The notes: generated from the sequence alone by a model not told the origin. 64,000 bases of DNA from Sphingobium yanoikuyae (GCF_013001025.1 NZ_CP053021.1:1116001-1180000), one strand, 5' to 3'. Shown: positions 34,810-44,835, counted from the stretch's first letter. Numbers and translations are program-made.

Positions 34810-35552
34810 GCCGCTATGTCCGCGAATTGTCCGACCGTGCATTGGCCCTGCGCCTGGCGCTGGCCGGCCGCGTCCACCAATATCCCGAGATTCAGGCGCT
34901 CAAGCGCTTCCTGTCCGCCTTCGCCATCGATTGCCTGTTCGACGTCGGCGCCAATCGCGGCCAATATGCGACCATGGCGCGCAAGGATGCGGGCTTTGCC
35001 GGCACCATCCTCTCCTTCGAGCCGAACCCGGACGTTTTCGCCGAACTCAGCAAGGCGGCCGCGTCCGACCGCAACTGGCATGTCTTCAACATGGCCCTGT
35101 CCGATTTCGACGGCACCGCCAGCTTCAACATCATGGCTGCCGACCAGTTCAGTTCCCTGAAGGCCCCGTCGGGCGCACAGGACGCGATCTTCGCCGACCG
35201 CAACAAGGTGACGAAGACGGTCGAGATGCAGTGCCGCCGGCTCGACAGCCTGCTGCCCGAACTGCGCGCCGCGCACGGCTTTGCCCGGCCCTTCCTCAAG
35301 ATGGATACGCAGGGCCATGACCTGTCAGTCTGCGAAGGCGCGGGGCGCGTCATCGCCGACATGGCTGGCATCCAGACGGAACTGGGCGTGCGTCCCATCT
35401 ATGAAGGCGGCACCGGCTATCGCGCGATGATCGACTGGCTGGAGGCGCGCGCCTTCGTCCCCTCCGCCTTCTTCGCCAACAACAAGGGCCATTTCCCCCT
35501 GCTGGTCGAAATGGATGGCATCTTCGTCAACAAGGCGCTGCTGGACAGCTGA
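34806..35552 (+). CDS. FkbM family methyltransferase
   Basis: The product has 248 residues from the ATG overlapping the previous stop. The family signature is clear: CLFDVGANRGQYATMARK near residue 43, SFEPNPDVFAEL near 70 and FLKMDTQGHDLSVCEGA near 165. FkbM-type enzymes O-methylate sugars or natural products. In this cluster it probably methylates a sugar hydroxyl of the exopolysaccharide. Confidence 0.9.
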   Translation: MSRYVRELSDRALALRLALAGRVHQYPEIQALKRFLSAFAIDCLFDVGANRGQYATMARKDAGFAGTILSFEPNPDVFAELSKAAASDRNWHVFNMALSDFDGTASFNIMAADQFSSLKAPSGAQDAIFADRNKVTKTVEMQCRRLDSLLPELRAAHGFARPFLKMDTQGHDLSVCEGAGRVIADMAGIQTELGVRPIYEGGTGYRAMIDWLEARAFVPSAFFANNKGHFPLLVEMDGIFVNKALLDS

Positions 35553-37294
35553 TGCCGGGGGGAATGCCCTTCGTCAGCGCGCGGCGCCTGTTCCTCGCCG
35601 GGGCGATCGGCCTCGCCCTGTGGCTGGGCGCGACCTTCCTGTGGCACGTGACCTGGCGTCAGGGTGTCAGCCTCGCCGTCATCCTGTTCCTGGATCAGGA
35701 TTTTCCGGCGCTGATGATCGGCCTGTTCCTGCTGGCGCTGGCCGCGCCCTTTGCGGAGGGGATGGGCTTTCGCCTGCCGCAACCGCGCGCGCGCATCATC
35801 GTGCCGATCATCGTCCTGCTGGGGCTTGCCGCCTGGGCCGGCCATTATGCGCTGTTCCAGGATTATTCGGTCTCCCGCGATGAAGAGGTTGCGCGCTTTG
35901 CCGCCGCCTATATGCGCGAAGGCCTGTTCGCCCGTCCGATCCCGGTCGAATGGGAACCCTATCGCCGGGCGATCATGCCCGAATTTTTCTCGCCCTTCGG
36001 CGCCGCCGATTACTGGACCGCCGCCTATCTGCCGGTGAACAGCGCGATCCAGGCGCTCTTCTGGCAGATGGGCGACCCCAATCTGGCCGGCCCGGTCTTG
36101 CTGGTGCTCGGCCTCTTCTCGCTATGGCGGGTGGCGCTCCATCTCTTCCCCGACCGGCCCGATGCCGTCTGGGTAACGATGCTGCTCGGCCTCTCCTCGG
36201 CCCAGCTCTGGGTCACGGCGATGACCCCCTATGCCATGACCGGCCATTTCGCATTGAACATGGTCTGGCTGGCGCTGGTGCTGCGCGGCGGCATTGCCGG
36301 CCATCTGTCGGCCGGCGTGGTCGCGCTGATCGCGGCGGGCCTGCATCAATGGCATTTCCCGCCCATCTTCATCGCCCCCTTCATCCTCTGGATGCTGCTG
36401 GCGCGGCGCTGGACCGTGGCCGCCTTCCACGCGCTGACCCTGGTTGCCATCGTCATCGTCTGGGCCAAGATCTGGCCCGGTTTCCTGCTCCATGCGCTCG
36501 GTGCGCCGACCGATGTGCGCCCCTCCGCCGGCGTCGCCGACAAGGTGGGCAGCCTGTTCCAGCGCCTGGGCGACCGCTGGCAGCCGCTGGTCAATCTCAG
36601 CCGCTATGCCGCCTGGAACAACATATTGATGGTCCCGCTCGCGGGCCTGGGCGTGCTGGCGATGCGCTGGCGCGATGCGATCCGCGGGCGCGAGATCGCC
36701 CTGCCGCTGGCGCTGGGCTGCCTGGCGGGCTGTGCGCTGGCGCTGGCGCAGGGCTATGGCTGGGGCTTCCGCTATGCCCACGGCTTCATCGGCCCCTTCT
36801 GCCTGCTGGGCGGTCTTGGCTGGGCGCGCTTCCGGCCACAGGGCGCGATGCGGCCGATCTTCATCGGCTTCGTGGTGACGCTGCTTACCGCCGGCTTCCT
36901 GGTCTGGCGCACCCATGTCTTCGTCGAACCCTATGCCGCCAGCCACCGCATGATCGACGCCTCGCGCGCGGACGTCGTGCTGGTCGATCCGCGCGGCGGC
37001 CTCTACGTCACCGATCTGGTGCGTGGTCGTAATGGCGTGCCGGGCAAGCCGATGGTCATGAACCTCGGCATGCTGACGCTCGATCAGGTGGACGAGCTGT
37101 GCAAGACCTATGTGGTCGAGCTGTTCGACCGCGCCGAATTCCGCCCGCTCGGCGTGCCGCTGGCGCGCTGGAATCTCGGGCGCATGGACACGCTGCGCGC
37201 CCATATGAAGCTGGCCGGTTGCGATCGCCCGGTCCAGCCACCGCTGCCCGAGACGATCGACGACGCCATGAACGCCGCCGACAACGCCTTCTAA
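35552..37294 (+). CDS. Multi-spanning GT-C-like membrane protein
   Basis: The product has 580 residues with about ten to eleven membrane segments and a soluble C-terminal region from roughly 465. A DE pair in YSVSRDEEVARFAA follows the third segment, the position of the catalytic acidic motif in GT-C glycosyltransferases such as ArnT/PMT. Its ATG shares one base with the upstream TGA; an ATG at 35564 with GGGGGA in front is an alternative. It may transfer a sugar from a lipid carrier in the periplasm or act as polymerase; neither is proven. Confidence 0.65.
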   Translation: MPGGMPFVSARRLFLAGAIGLALWLGATFLWHVTWRQGVSLAVILFLDQDFPALMIGLFLLALAAPFAEGMGFRLPQPRARIIVPIIVLLGLAAWAGHYALFQDYSVSRDEEVARFAAAYMREGLFARPIPVEWEPYRRAIMPEFFSPFGAADYWTAAYLPVNSAIQALFWQMGDPNLAGPVLLVLGLFSLWRVALHLFPDRPDAVWVTMLLGLSSAQLWVTAMTPYAMTGHFALNMVWLALVLRGGIAGHLSAGVVALIAAGLHQWHFPPIFIAPFILWMLLARRWTVAAFHALTLVAIVIVWAKIWPGFLLHALGAPTDVRPSAGVADKVGSLFQRLGDRWQPLVNLSRYAAWNNILMVPLAGLGVLAMRWRDAIRGREIALPLALGCLAGCALALAQGYGWGFRYAHGFIGPFCLLGGLGWARFRPQGAMRPIFIGFVVTLLTAGFLVWRTHVFVEPYAASHRMIDASRADVVLVDPRGGLYVTDLVRGRNGVPGKPMVMNLGMLTLDQVDELCKTYVVELFDRAEFRPLGVPLARWNLGRMDTLRAHMKLAGCDRPVQPPLPETIDDAMNAADNAF

Positions 37295-37303
37295 GTTGGT
37301 GGT

Positions 37304-37327
37304 TGAAGGGGCATCACTGCCCCTTCA
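37304..37327. terminator. Convergent hairpin between exopolysaccharide cluster and amidohydrolase gene
   Basis: A perfect 10-bp stem TGAAGGGGCA / TGCCCCTTCA with a 4-base loop lies in the 20-base convergent gap and runs into the amidohydrolase stop region. There is no T-tract on either side, so termination strength is uncertain. Confidence 0.4.
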
Positions 37328-39014
37328 CATAGACCCGCTTGCCGTTGATCCAGGTTTCCAGCACCTGCGTGCCGCGAATGTCGGTCGGGCTGGCCGTCTC
37401 GATATTGCGGTCGATCAGCAGGAAGTCCGCCCGCTGCCCCGGCACCAGGCTGCCGAATTTCTTCTCGGCAAAGCCAGCAAAGGCCGCCTGCCGGGTAAAG
37501 CCGTCCAGCGCTGCCTCGAAGCTCACCTTCTGCTCGGGCATCCAGCCGCCGGCCGGCTCGCCCCTGGCGTCCTGTCGCGACATGGCGGCGGCAATGCCGG
37601 GGAAGGGATTGGGGCTTTCGACCGGCACGTCGGAGCCGAACGCCAGCGGCACATGATTGTCGAGCATCGCCTTCCAGGCATAGGCGCCCTTCAGCCGGGC
37701 CTCGCCCAGCCGCGCCGTCGCCATGCGCCAGTCCGACGTCTCATGCACCGGCTGCATCGACGCGATCGTGCCATAGCGGGCAAAGCGCGGCAGGTCGGCC
37801 GGATCGATGATCTGGGCATGTTCGACGCGCCAGCGCCGGTCGCCGCTATAGGTGTCCGACATTTCCTGGATCGCGTCGAGTATCTCGCCATTGGCAGCGT
37901 CGCCGATCGCGTGGACAGCAACCTGGAAATTGTCCATCGCCGCCCGGCTCATGATGTTGCGCAACTGGGTCGAGGGGATCATCGGCAGGCCGCGTTGGCC
38001 CGGCGCATCGCTATAGTCCGCCTTCAGCCAGGCGCCGCGCGACCCCAGCGCGCCGTCCAGCAGCAGCTTGATCCCGCCCATGCGCAGATGATCGTCATAC
38101 AGCCAGGGCGTGGGTTCCGGCCCGGCGATCAGCACCATATTGTCGAGGCCATAGGCATAGGACATGATCCGCACGCGCAGCGCGCCGCGGTCGGCCGACC
38201 GGCGGAAGGCCTGCCAATCCTCAATGCTGGTGCCCATGTCGGCAATGCCGGTGATACCCACCGCCAGCAGTGCGCGCTGCGCTTTTTCCAGCGCATTGTC
38301 GCGATCCTTGGGGGCAGGGGCGGGCACGACCTTCTGGATCAGGTCCATCGCCTTGTCGACGAATACGCCTGCCGGCTTGCCCGCCGCCATCTCGATCCGG
38401 CCACCGGCCGGCGCCTTGGTCGTGGCGCTGACGCCGGCCGCGCGGATCGCCGCGCTGTTGGCCCAGCCCGCATGGCCGTCGATCCGCTCCAGCCAGACCG
38501 GGATGTCGCCCACGGCCGCGTCCAGTTCGGCGGCGGTCGGGAACCGGCCCAGCCCCCATGTCTCCTGGTTCCAGCCGGTGCCGATGATCCATTTGCGGCC
38601 GGTATTCTCCTGCGCATAGGCGCGGATCTTCGCCTGCGCCTCGGCCAGCGATTTCGTGTCGGACAGGTCCAGCGTGATCAGCGACAGGCCAAGCCCCATG
38701 ACATGGCCATGCGCATCGATCAGGCCGGGGATCAGCGTCTTGCCGCCCGCGTCCAGCTTGAAGCTCGGGCCTTTCGGCCGCTCGGGCCAGGGCTGGCCGC
38801 GCTTGGGCTTCTTGGGCTTGTACTCGGGCTCCTGATAGCGGCCCTGGATCAGCTTCTCGACCTTGCCCTCATCGTCGATCATCAGCGCGCCGAAATGGAC
38901 GATCTTGCCATCCGGTCCGATGGCGATGCCGTTCACATTGTCGATCACGCCCGACGCATAAGCGGGCATCGGCAGAGCAAGCGCGGCGATCGCCGCCAGC
39001 ATCATCTTCCTCAT
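37314..39014 (-). CDS. Secreted amidohydrolase (Amidohydro_3/YtcJ-like)
   Basis: The product has 566 residues from the ATG at 39014, which overlaps the upstream stop (ATGA). Residues 1-22 are a signal peptide (MRKMMLAAIAALALPMPAYA). The metallohydrolase motifs are LIDAHGHVMG, ERIDGHAGWANS, KLLLDGALGSRG, VHAIGDAANG, EHAQ and AFGSDVPVES, an intact metal-binding set. These periplasmic enzymes hydrolyse amides or cyclic imides of unknown identity. It is transcribed behind the 3-hydroxyisobutyrate-dehydrogenase-like gene. Confidence 0.9.
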   Translation of the reverse strand: MRKMMLAAIAALALPMPAYASGVIDNVNGIAIGPDGKIVHFGALMIDDEGKVEKLIQGRYQEPEYKPKKPKRGQPWPERPKGPSFKLDAGGKTLIPGLIDAHGHVMGLGLSLITLDLSDTKSLAEAQAKIRAYAQENTGRKWIIGTGWNQETWGLGRFPTAAELDAAVGDIPVWLERIDGHAGWANSAAIRAAGVSATTKAPAGGRIEMAAGKPAGVFVDKAMDLIQKVVPAPAPKDRDNALEKAQRALLAVGITGIADMGTSIEDWQAFRRSADRGALRVRIMSYAYGLDNMVLIAGPEPTPWLYDDHLRMGGIKLLLDGALGSRGAWLKADYSDAPGQRGLPMIPSTQLRNIMSRAAMDNFQVAVHAIGDAANGEILDAIQEMSDTYSGDRRWRVEHAQIIDPADLPRFARYGTIASMQPVHETSDWRMATARLGEARLKGAYAWKAMLDNHVPLAFGSDVPVESPNPFPGIAAAMSRQDARGEPAGGWMPEQKVSFEAALDGFTRQAAFAGFAEKKFGSLVPGQRADFLLIDRNIETASPTDIRGTQVLETWINGKRVYVKGQ

Positions 39015-39880
39015 GCGCGGGTGATCCGCCGCACCAGCGCGCTGGTGTCCTGCCGGTGGCCGCCCATCGCCTGCACGTCGGCGTAATATTGATCGACCAT
39101 CGCCGTCACCGGCAGGGTCGCGCCATTGGCCCGCGCTTCCTCCAGCGCCAGCCCCAGATCCTTGCGCATCCAGTCCACCGCAAACCCGAAATCGAAACTG
39201 TCCTGCGCCATCGTCTTCCATCTATTGTCCATCTGCCAGCTTTGCGCTGCGCCCCCCGAAATCGCCTCGAACACCTTGTCCAGGTCCAGTTCCGCCGCCT
39301 GGGCAAAGCGCATCGCTTCGGCCAGGCCCTGCAGAACGCCGCCGATGCAGATCTGGTTCACCATCTTCGTCGTCTGGCCCGCGCCGGCCTTGCCGACATG
39401 GACGATGCGCGCGGCATAGGCCTGCATCACGATCGTCGCGGCCGCCACCGCCGGGGCGGATCCGCCGCACATGATCGACAGCCGGCCATTTTCGGCGCCC
39501 GCCTGTCCGCCCGACACCGGCGCATCGACGCAGTGCAGGCCCAGGCTCTCGCCCTCGACGGACAATTGCCGCGCGATCCGCGCCGACACGGTCGTATGGT
39601 CGATGAACAGGCCGCCCGGCTTCATCGTGCGGAACGCGCCTTCGCGCCCCAGCGTGATCTGGCTCAGGTCATCGTCGGTGCCGACGCAGCTGATGACGAT
39701 GTCGGCCTCCTCGGCGGCCTTGGCCGGACTGATCGCGACTTCGCCGCCATAGGCCTCGGCCCAGCTCTTGGCCTTGCCGATCGATCGATTGTAGACGGTC
39801 AGATGATGCCCCGCCTTGGCCAGATGCCCCGCGATCGGGCCGCCCATGACCCCCAGGCCGATAAACGCGATATTAGCCAT
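39011..39880 (-). CDS. NAD(P)-dependent oxidoreductase, 3-hydroxyisobutyrate dehydrogenase family
   Basis: The product has 289 residues starting MANIAFIGLGVMGGPIAGHL, the Rossmann motif. The DHTTVSARIAR segment, the substrate-site DAPVSGGQAGA and the catalytic lysine in GQTTKMVNQICIGG are all present. It resembles beta-hydroxyacid dehydrogenases such as MmsB, GarR and GlxR. The substrate (hydroxyisobutyrate, tartronate semialdehyde or similar) cannot be fixed. A longer in-frame upstream reading is not conserved and was discarded. Confidence 0.88.
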   Translation of the reverse strand: MANIAFIGLGVMGGPIAGHLAKAGHHLTVYNRSIGKAKSWAEAYGGEVAISPAKAAEEADIVISCVGTDDDLSQITLGREGAFRTMKPGGLFIDHTTVSARIARQLSVEGESLGLHCVDAPVSGGQAGAENGRLSIMCGGSAPAVAAATIVMQAYAARIVHVGKAGAGQTTKMVNQICIGGVLQGLAEAMRFAQAAELDLDKVFEAISGGAAQSWQMDNRWKTMAQDSFDFGFAVDWMRKDLGLALEEARANGATLPVTAMVDQYYADVQAMGGHRQDTSALVRRITRA

Positions 39881-39977
39881 AAGCCTCGTACATTTCGTGC
39901 GTGCAACCAAGCCATAGGGCCAGTTTTCGGCAAGTGCCAGTTTCTTCACCGGCAATTTTGCGTTAGGGCGCTGCGCC

Positions 39978-41225
39978 ATGAACACGCTGAGCAAGATAGA
40001 GGGCGCCCTGCCGCTGCCCGTCACCGTCGATGACATCCTTGCGGCCCGGACACGCATTTCCGGGTCGATCGTCAAGACGCCGACGCTCATTAGCCAGACC
40101 TTCTCGCAAATGCTTGGCTGCAACGTCTATCTGAAGTTCGAAAATCTCCAGTTCACCGCCGCCTACAAGGAACGCGGCGCGCTCAATCGTCTGCTGCAAC
40201 TCGATGAAGCGGCCAAGGCCAAGGGCGTGATCGGCGCCTCGGCTGGCAACCATGCGCAGGGCCTTGCCTATCATGGCAAGCGCCTTGGCGTGCCCGTCAC
40301 CATCGTCATGCCGACCACCACGCCGATCGTGAAGGTCACCCAGACCCAGGGCCATGGCGCCACCGTCGTCCAATATGGCGAGAAGTTCGACGACGCCTAT
40401 GCCCATGCCCGCAAGCTGGAGGTGGAGCAGGGGCTGACCTTCATCCATCCGTTCGACGAGCCCGACATCATCGCCGGCCAGGGCACGGTCGGTCTGGAAA
40501 TGCTGGAGGATGCGCCGCAAATCGACACGCTGATCATACCGATCGGCGGCGGCGGCCTCTTCTCGGGCATCGCCACCGCGGCGCGCGCGATGAAGCCGGA
40601 CATCCGCCTGATCGGCGTGCAGGCGGAACTCTATCCGTCGATGTATGACTTCATAAAGGGCGCAGACCTCGCCTGCGACGGCGACACGCTGGCCGAGGGT
40701 ATTGCGGTGAAGCAGCCGGGCGAACTCACCCGCCGCTTCGTCGAGCGTCTGGTCGACGATGTGCTGCTGGTCACCGAACGCCGGCTGGAGGAGGCGGTCA
40801 GCCTGTTGCTCCAGATCGAGAAGACGGTGGTGGAGGGCGCCGGTGCCGCCGGCCTGGCCGCTCTGCTCAGCTATCGCGAGCAGTTTGCCGGTCGCAATGT
40901 CGGCCTGATCCTGACCGGCGGCAATATCGACACCCGCCTGCTCGCCAATGTGCTGCTGCGCGATCTTGCCCGTTCGGGCCGTCTCGCCCGCCTGCGCATC
41001 ATCCTGCAGGATCGGCCCGGCGCGCTGTTTCATGTCGCCCGCATCTTCGACCAGGAAGCGGTCAACATTCTGGAACTGTCGCACCAGCGCATCTTCACCA
41101 ATCTGCCGGCCAAGGGGCTCAGCCTCGACGTCGAGTGCGAGACCCGCGATGGCGCCCATCTCCAGCGGCTGATCACGGCGCTCGGCGCGGCGGGTTATGA
41201 GGTCGCGCCGATCGAGGTTGCCTGA
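39978..41225 (+). CDS. ilvA: Threonine ammonia-lyase (threonine dehydratase)
   Basis: The product has 415 residues. It is a fold-II PLP enzyme with the lysine in FTAAYKERGALNR, ASAGNHAQGLAYH and the glycine-rich PIGGGGLFSGIA. A single ACT domain occupies about 335-415 (RLRIILQDRPGALFHVARIF). It deaminates threonine to 2-oxobutanoate, either for isoleucine synthesis or catabolism. The one-ACT architecture is that of the short IlvA/TdcB-like enzymes common in alphaproteobacteria. It is divergent from the dehydrogenase gene across about 97 bases. Confidence 0.92.
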   Translation: MNTLSKIEGALPLPVTVDDILAARTRISGSIVKTPTLISQTFSQMLGCNVYLKFENLQFTAAYKERGALNRLLQLDEAAKAKGVIGASAGNHAQGLAYHGKRLGVPVTIVMPTTTPIVKVTQTQGHGATVVQYGEKFDDAYAHARKLEVEQGLTFIHPFDEPDIIAGQGTVGLEMLEDAPQIDTLIIPIGGGGLFSGIATAARAMKPDIRLIGVQAELYPSMYDFIKGADLACDGDTLAEGIAVKQPGELTRRFVERLVDDVLLVTERRLEEAVSLLLQIEKTVVEGAGAAGLAALLSYREQFAGRNVGLILTGGNIDTRLLANVLLRDLARSGRLARLRIILQDRPGALFHVARIFDQEAVNILELSHQRIFTNLPAKGLSLDVECETRDGAHLQRLITALGAAGYEVAPIEVA

Positions 41226-41348
41226 TTTTGGGACATGCTTAACCATCGGTAAAAATTTCGTGGTAAATGACCTTTTCATGGTTGGGCCGGGACGGCATAG
41301 TCCGACCATGAAAAGGCAAATTCGCATGACTGAATCGGGGGGAGAGGC

Positions 41349-42167
41349 ATGAGCGCACCATTCCGCTTTCCGCGTTTCTTCGTGACGAACCCCAGCCCTT
41401 GCCCCTATCTGCCGGGCAAGAGCGAGCGGAAGGTCTTCACCGAACTCAACGGCGACAATGCCTCGGAACTCAATGATGCGCTCGGCCGCATCGGCTTCCG
41501 CCGCAGCCAGAATGTCGCCTATCGCCCCAGCTGCGCCGATTGCTCGGCCTGCGTGTCGGTCCGCGTCGTCGCGCAGGAGTTCAAGCCCAACGCGACCCAG
41601 CGCAAGCTGATCCGCCGCAACAGCGACCTCGTCGTCACCGCCTGCAAGCCTTGGTCGACCGAGGAGCAGTTCGAACTGCTCCAGCGCTATCTGCGCGCAC
41701 GGCATCCCGGCGGCGGCATGACCGAAATGGACGAGATGGACTTTGCCGACATGGTCGAACAGACCCCGGTCGAAAGCCATGTTGTCGAATATCGCCTGCC
41801 CGGCGAGGATGGCCGCCCCGGCAAGCTGGTCGGCGCCTGCCTGACCGATCGCCAGGGTGACGGCCTGTCGATGATCTACAGCTTCTTCGACACCGAACTG
41901 GAAGATCGCCCCGGCCTCGGCAACTTCATCATCATGGATCATATCCAGCGCGCTGCTCGCGCGGGCCTGGCCTATGTGTATCTGGGCTATTGGGTCGATG
42001 GCTCGCAGCGGATGCAGTACAAGATCCGCTATCGTCCGCTCGAAAAGCTCAGCCGTGCCGGCTGGGTCCGCTTCGATCCGGAGGAGCAGGCGCAGGCGAT
42101 CCGGGTCGTCATGCCGCGGGACGAGCCGCCGCTGCCGGTCGAACTGGCCGCCATCTTGCGCCGCTGA
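41349..42167 (+). CDS. bpt: Aspartate/glutamate leucyltransferase or arginyltransferase (Bpt/Ate)
   Basis: The product has 272 residues. The N-terminal [14 protein letters not shown] block, the cysteines in [16 protein letters not shown] and the C-terminal GNAT-like domain ([31 protein letters not shown]) are complete. The enzyme attaches Leu or Arg from a charged tRNA to proteins with N-terminal acidic residues, marking them for ClpSAP degradation. RBS GGAGAG precedes the ATG. Leucyl versus arginyl specificity cannot be told from motifs alone. Confidence 0.92.
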   Translation: MSAPFRFPRFFVTNPSPCPYLPGKSERKVFTELNGDNASELNDALGRIGFRRSQNVAYRPSCADCSACVSVRVVAQEFKPNATQRKLIRRNSDLVVTACKPWSTEEQFELLQRYLRARHPGGGMTEMDEMDFADMVEQTPVESHVVEYRLPGEDGRPGKLVGACLTDRQGDGLSMIYSFFDTELEDRPGLGNFIIMDHIQRAARAGLAYVYLGYWVDGSQRMQYKIRYRPLEKLSRAGWVRFDPEEQAQAIRVVMPRDEPPLPVELAAILRR

Positions 42168-42288
42168 CGGCGCAGTTTCTGTAATTTACAAATTCCCGAT
42201 CATTCCGGTTACGTGCAGGCTTGTTTAAGCTTTTCCTGCATCATCGCCGGCATGAGGAACAGGGCGGCACGGCAATCGGGGATGGGCG

Positions 42289-44835
42289 ATGGATCGCTTC
42301 GCTGATCGGCGCTTTGCCGATGGCGCCCGCGAACTTGGCGGGCCTGCGGCTCATATGCCGTCCGGCGCCCATGTTGCGCACAGGGCATTATCCGCGAAAA
42401 TCAAGCATGTACGTCCACCCGTCATTCACTGGTTCGCGGATTATCGCGGTCGCCTGCTGACCTACTGGGTCGAGGGCGAGGTGCGGGGCGGGGGGCTTCG
42501 CATGGGGCTGATGCGCCATGGCTGGCGCAAGGGCTTTGATTCGGTCGATATCGGGATCATCATACGGGCCGCTGCCGCGTCGTCGCAGCCGGAACCGCTG
42601 GTCGTTCGCCTGCGTTGCGCAGATGGCGCAAGCCGCTGGTGCCTGCTCCGCATGACGCGGCAGGCAATGCCCGCAGGGGCATGGCGCTGGTATGGAACGG
42701 TCGAGGATATGCATGATCGTCGCGACAAACAGGCTGAATTGCTGGAAACCGCGCTGGCGGAAAGTCGCGAACATCATCGCTGGTCGGTAGAACTCAGCCC
42801 CCAGGTTCCCTGGACCGCCACGCCCGATGGCGCGATCGAGGAGGTGGGGCCGCGCTGGCGCGATCTGACCGGCAGCTCGCCCGAACAGGCGATGGGCGCC
42901 GGCTGGATCAACGCGCTGCATCCCGACGACATGGACCGGACCCTGACGTTGTGGCGCGAACGGCTCCAGTCGGGCGACCCGGTCGATGTCGATTATCGCC
43001 TGCGCCTGCGCGACGGCAGCTATCGCTGGATGCGCGCCCGCGCGGCCGCCCGGCGCGATGGCAAGGGCGCGATCATCCGCTGGTACGGCACGCTGGAGGA
43101 TATCCATAATCAGAAGCTGGCGCAGCAGGCGGTGGCAGAGAGCGAGGAGCATTTCCGCCTCGCGGTGCAGTCGGCGCGGCTCGGCATCTGGGACTATGAC
43201 GCCCGCTCGGGCCAGCGCAGCTGGTCGGCGGAATTCCGGGCGATGCTGGGCCTGACGGCGGATGCGCCGGCGACCACCGAACTGGCCCTGTCGCTCGTGC
43301 ATCCCGATGATCGCCACAAGCTCAAGGCGATGATGGACGGCGTCGCCGCCAATGTCCTGCCGCCCCATTTCGAGGCGACCCTGCGCGTCCATCGCGCCGA
43401 CAATGGCGCGCTGCGCTGGATCCGCAGCACCGGCTGGGCAACGCGCACGGAAGTCGGCCAGTTGCGCCGGATCATCGTCACCTTCCTCGACGTCACCGAA
43501 CAGCGCGATGCGGAAGAACGCATCCGCTGGGCCGCCACCCACGATCCGATGACGCGGCTGCCGAACCGGACATTGTGGCAGGGTGTGCTGGAGGAACTGG
43601 CGGATCAGGCGCGCCCGACCGGCGCGGGCTTCGGCCTGATGCTGTTCGACATCGATGACCTCAAGCGGATCAACGACTCGCTTGGCCATGACGCGGGCGA
43701 CGCGCTGCTCTGCGGCTTTGCCGAGCGTCTGGCGGCGGCGGCGCCGGCCGATGCGGTGGTCGGTCGCCTGGGTGGGGACGAGTTCGGCCTGATCGCCGCC
43801 TCGCTGGTGGATAGTGCGACCGTGCAGGCCTGCAGCCAGGCGATATTGGACAAGATGCGGGTGCCCTTCGCCTATCAGGGGCAATTGCTCGAAGCCGGGG
43901 TCAGCGTCGGCGGCGCCGTGTTCGGCGAGCATGGCGACGATGCGCATGAACTGTTCAAGGCGGCCGATCTGGCGCTCTATGCCTCCAAGGCGAGCGGTCG
44001 CAGCCGGCTCACCATGTTCCATTCCCAGTTGCGGGCCGATGCGCAGCAGCGCAGTTCGATGATCCACATGGCCCGCCAGGTGATCGCCGAGCGGCTGGTC
44101 GAGCCCTATTATCAGCCCAAGGTCGACATGCGTAGCGGACAGGTGCTGGGCTATGAGGCGTTGCTGCGCTGGCAGCATCCCCGGCTCGGTGTCCAGGCGC
44201 CCGCCACCATTGCTGCCGCCTTCGAGCATGGCGAACTGGCCATCCGTCTGACCGACCTCATGCTCGACGCGGTGCTGCACGACATGGCGGCCTGGCTCCG
44301 GATGGGCTTCGATCCCGGCCGGGTGGCGGTCAACGCCTCGGCGGCGGATCTGCTTCAGGCCGATTTTGCCGATCATGTCCTCGCCCGGCTGGATCAGCAT
44401 GGCGTGCCGGCACAGAATTTCGAGATCGAAGTGACCGAGTCGGTCTTCCTTGGTCGCGGCGCCGATCAGGTCGCGCGCGCGCTTGACCGGTTCGCGCGGG
44501 GCGGGGTGCGTATCGCCCTCGACGATTTCGGCACCGGCTTCGCCTCGCTCAGCCATCTCAAGCAATATCCGGTCAATGTGCTGAAGATCGACCGCAGCTT
44601 CGTCAGCCATGTCGACAGCGATGCCGGCGACGCCGCCATCGTCGACGCCGTCATCAAGCTGGGCAGCAGCTTCCGCATGGAGGTGGTGGCCGAAGGCGTG
44701 GAGACCGCCGAACAGGCCGCTTTACTGCTCCAGCATGGCTGCCATATCGCGCAGGGCTATCATTATGGCCGGCCACAGCCCGCCGCATCGGTCCTCGCCG
44801 CCCGCGGCGTCGCGCCTATCGCGCCGAAAAAGTGA
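42289..44835 (+). CDS. PAS-PAS-PAS-GGDEF-EAL cyclic-di-GMP regulator
   Basis: The product is up to 848 residues. Three PAS/PAC-like modules (about 45-145, 155-280 and 285-405) are followed by a GGDEF domain with intact LGGDEFG and an EAL domain with YEALLRW, ALDDFGTGFASL and KIDRSF. Both catalytic domains look competent, so it could make or degrade cyclic di-GMP depending on PAS input. There is no membrane segment. The ribosome binding site in front of 42289 is weak and the first 40 residues are unconserved, so the true start may be downstream, for example the ATG at 42355. Confidence 0.88.
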   Translation: MDRFADRRFADGARELGGPAAHMPSGAHVAHRALSAKIKHVRPPVIHWFADYRGRLLTYWVEGEVRGGGLRMGLMRHGWRKGFDSVDIGIIIRAAAASSQPEPLVVRLRCADGASRWCLLRMTRQAMPAGAWRWYGTVEDMHDRRDKQAELLETALAESREHHRWSVELSPQVPWTATPDGAIEEVGPRWRDLTGSSPEQAMGAGWINALHPDDMDRTLTLWRERLQSGDPVDVDYRLRLRDGSYRWMRARAAARRDGKGAIIRWYGTLEDIHNQKLAQQAVAESEEHFRLAVQSARLGIWDYDARSGQRSWSAEFRAMLGLTADAPATTELALSLVHPDDRHKLKAMMDGVAANVLPPHFEATLRVHRADNGALRWIRSTGWATRTEVGQLRRIIVTFLDVTEQRDAEERIRWAATHDPMTRLPNRTLWQGVLEELADQARPTGAGFGLMLFDIDDLKRINDSLGHDAGDALLCGFAERLAAAAPADAVVGRLGGDEFGLIAASLVDSATVQACSQAILDKMRVPFAYQGQLLEAGVSVGGAVFGEHGDDAHELFKAADLALYASKASGRSRLTMFHSQLRADAQQRSSMIHMARQVIAERLVEPYYQPKVDMRSGQVLGYEALLRWQHPRLGVQAPATIAAAFEHGELAIRLTDLMLDAVLHDMAAWLRMGFDPGRVAVNASAADLLQADFADHVLARLDQHGVPAQNFEIEVTESVFLGRGADQVARALDRFARGGVRIALDDFGTGFASLSHLKQYPVNVLKIDRSFVSHVDSDAGDAAIVDAVIKLGSSFRMEVVAEGVETAEQAALLLQHGCHIAQGYHYGRPQPAASVLAARGVAPIAPKK

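Noticed and set aside
37296..39086. 596-codon plus-strand frame opposite the amidohydrolase
   Set aside because: The minus-strand gene has a signal peptide and all metal-binding motifs; the plus frame has none.
41239..41253. TTAA-N7-TAAA before bpt as a CtrA box
   Set aside because: The second half departs too far from TTAAC and there is no functional link; it is probably chance.
39963..41942. 659-codon minus-strand frame over ilvA and bpt
   Set aside because: It runs across two well-supported plus-strand genes and has no domain signature.
42388..44610. Very long open frame (740 codons) on the minus strand opposite the GGDEF-EAL gene
   Set aside because: The plus-strand product has intact PAS, GGDEF and EAL motifs; the antisense frame has no recognisable domain and is a typical shadow in GC-rich DNA.
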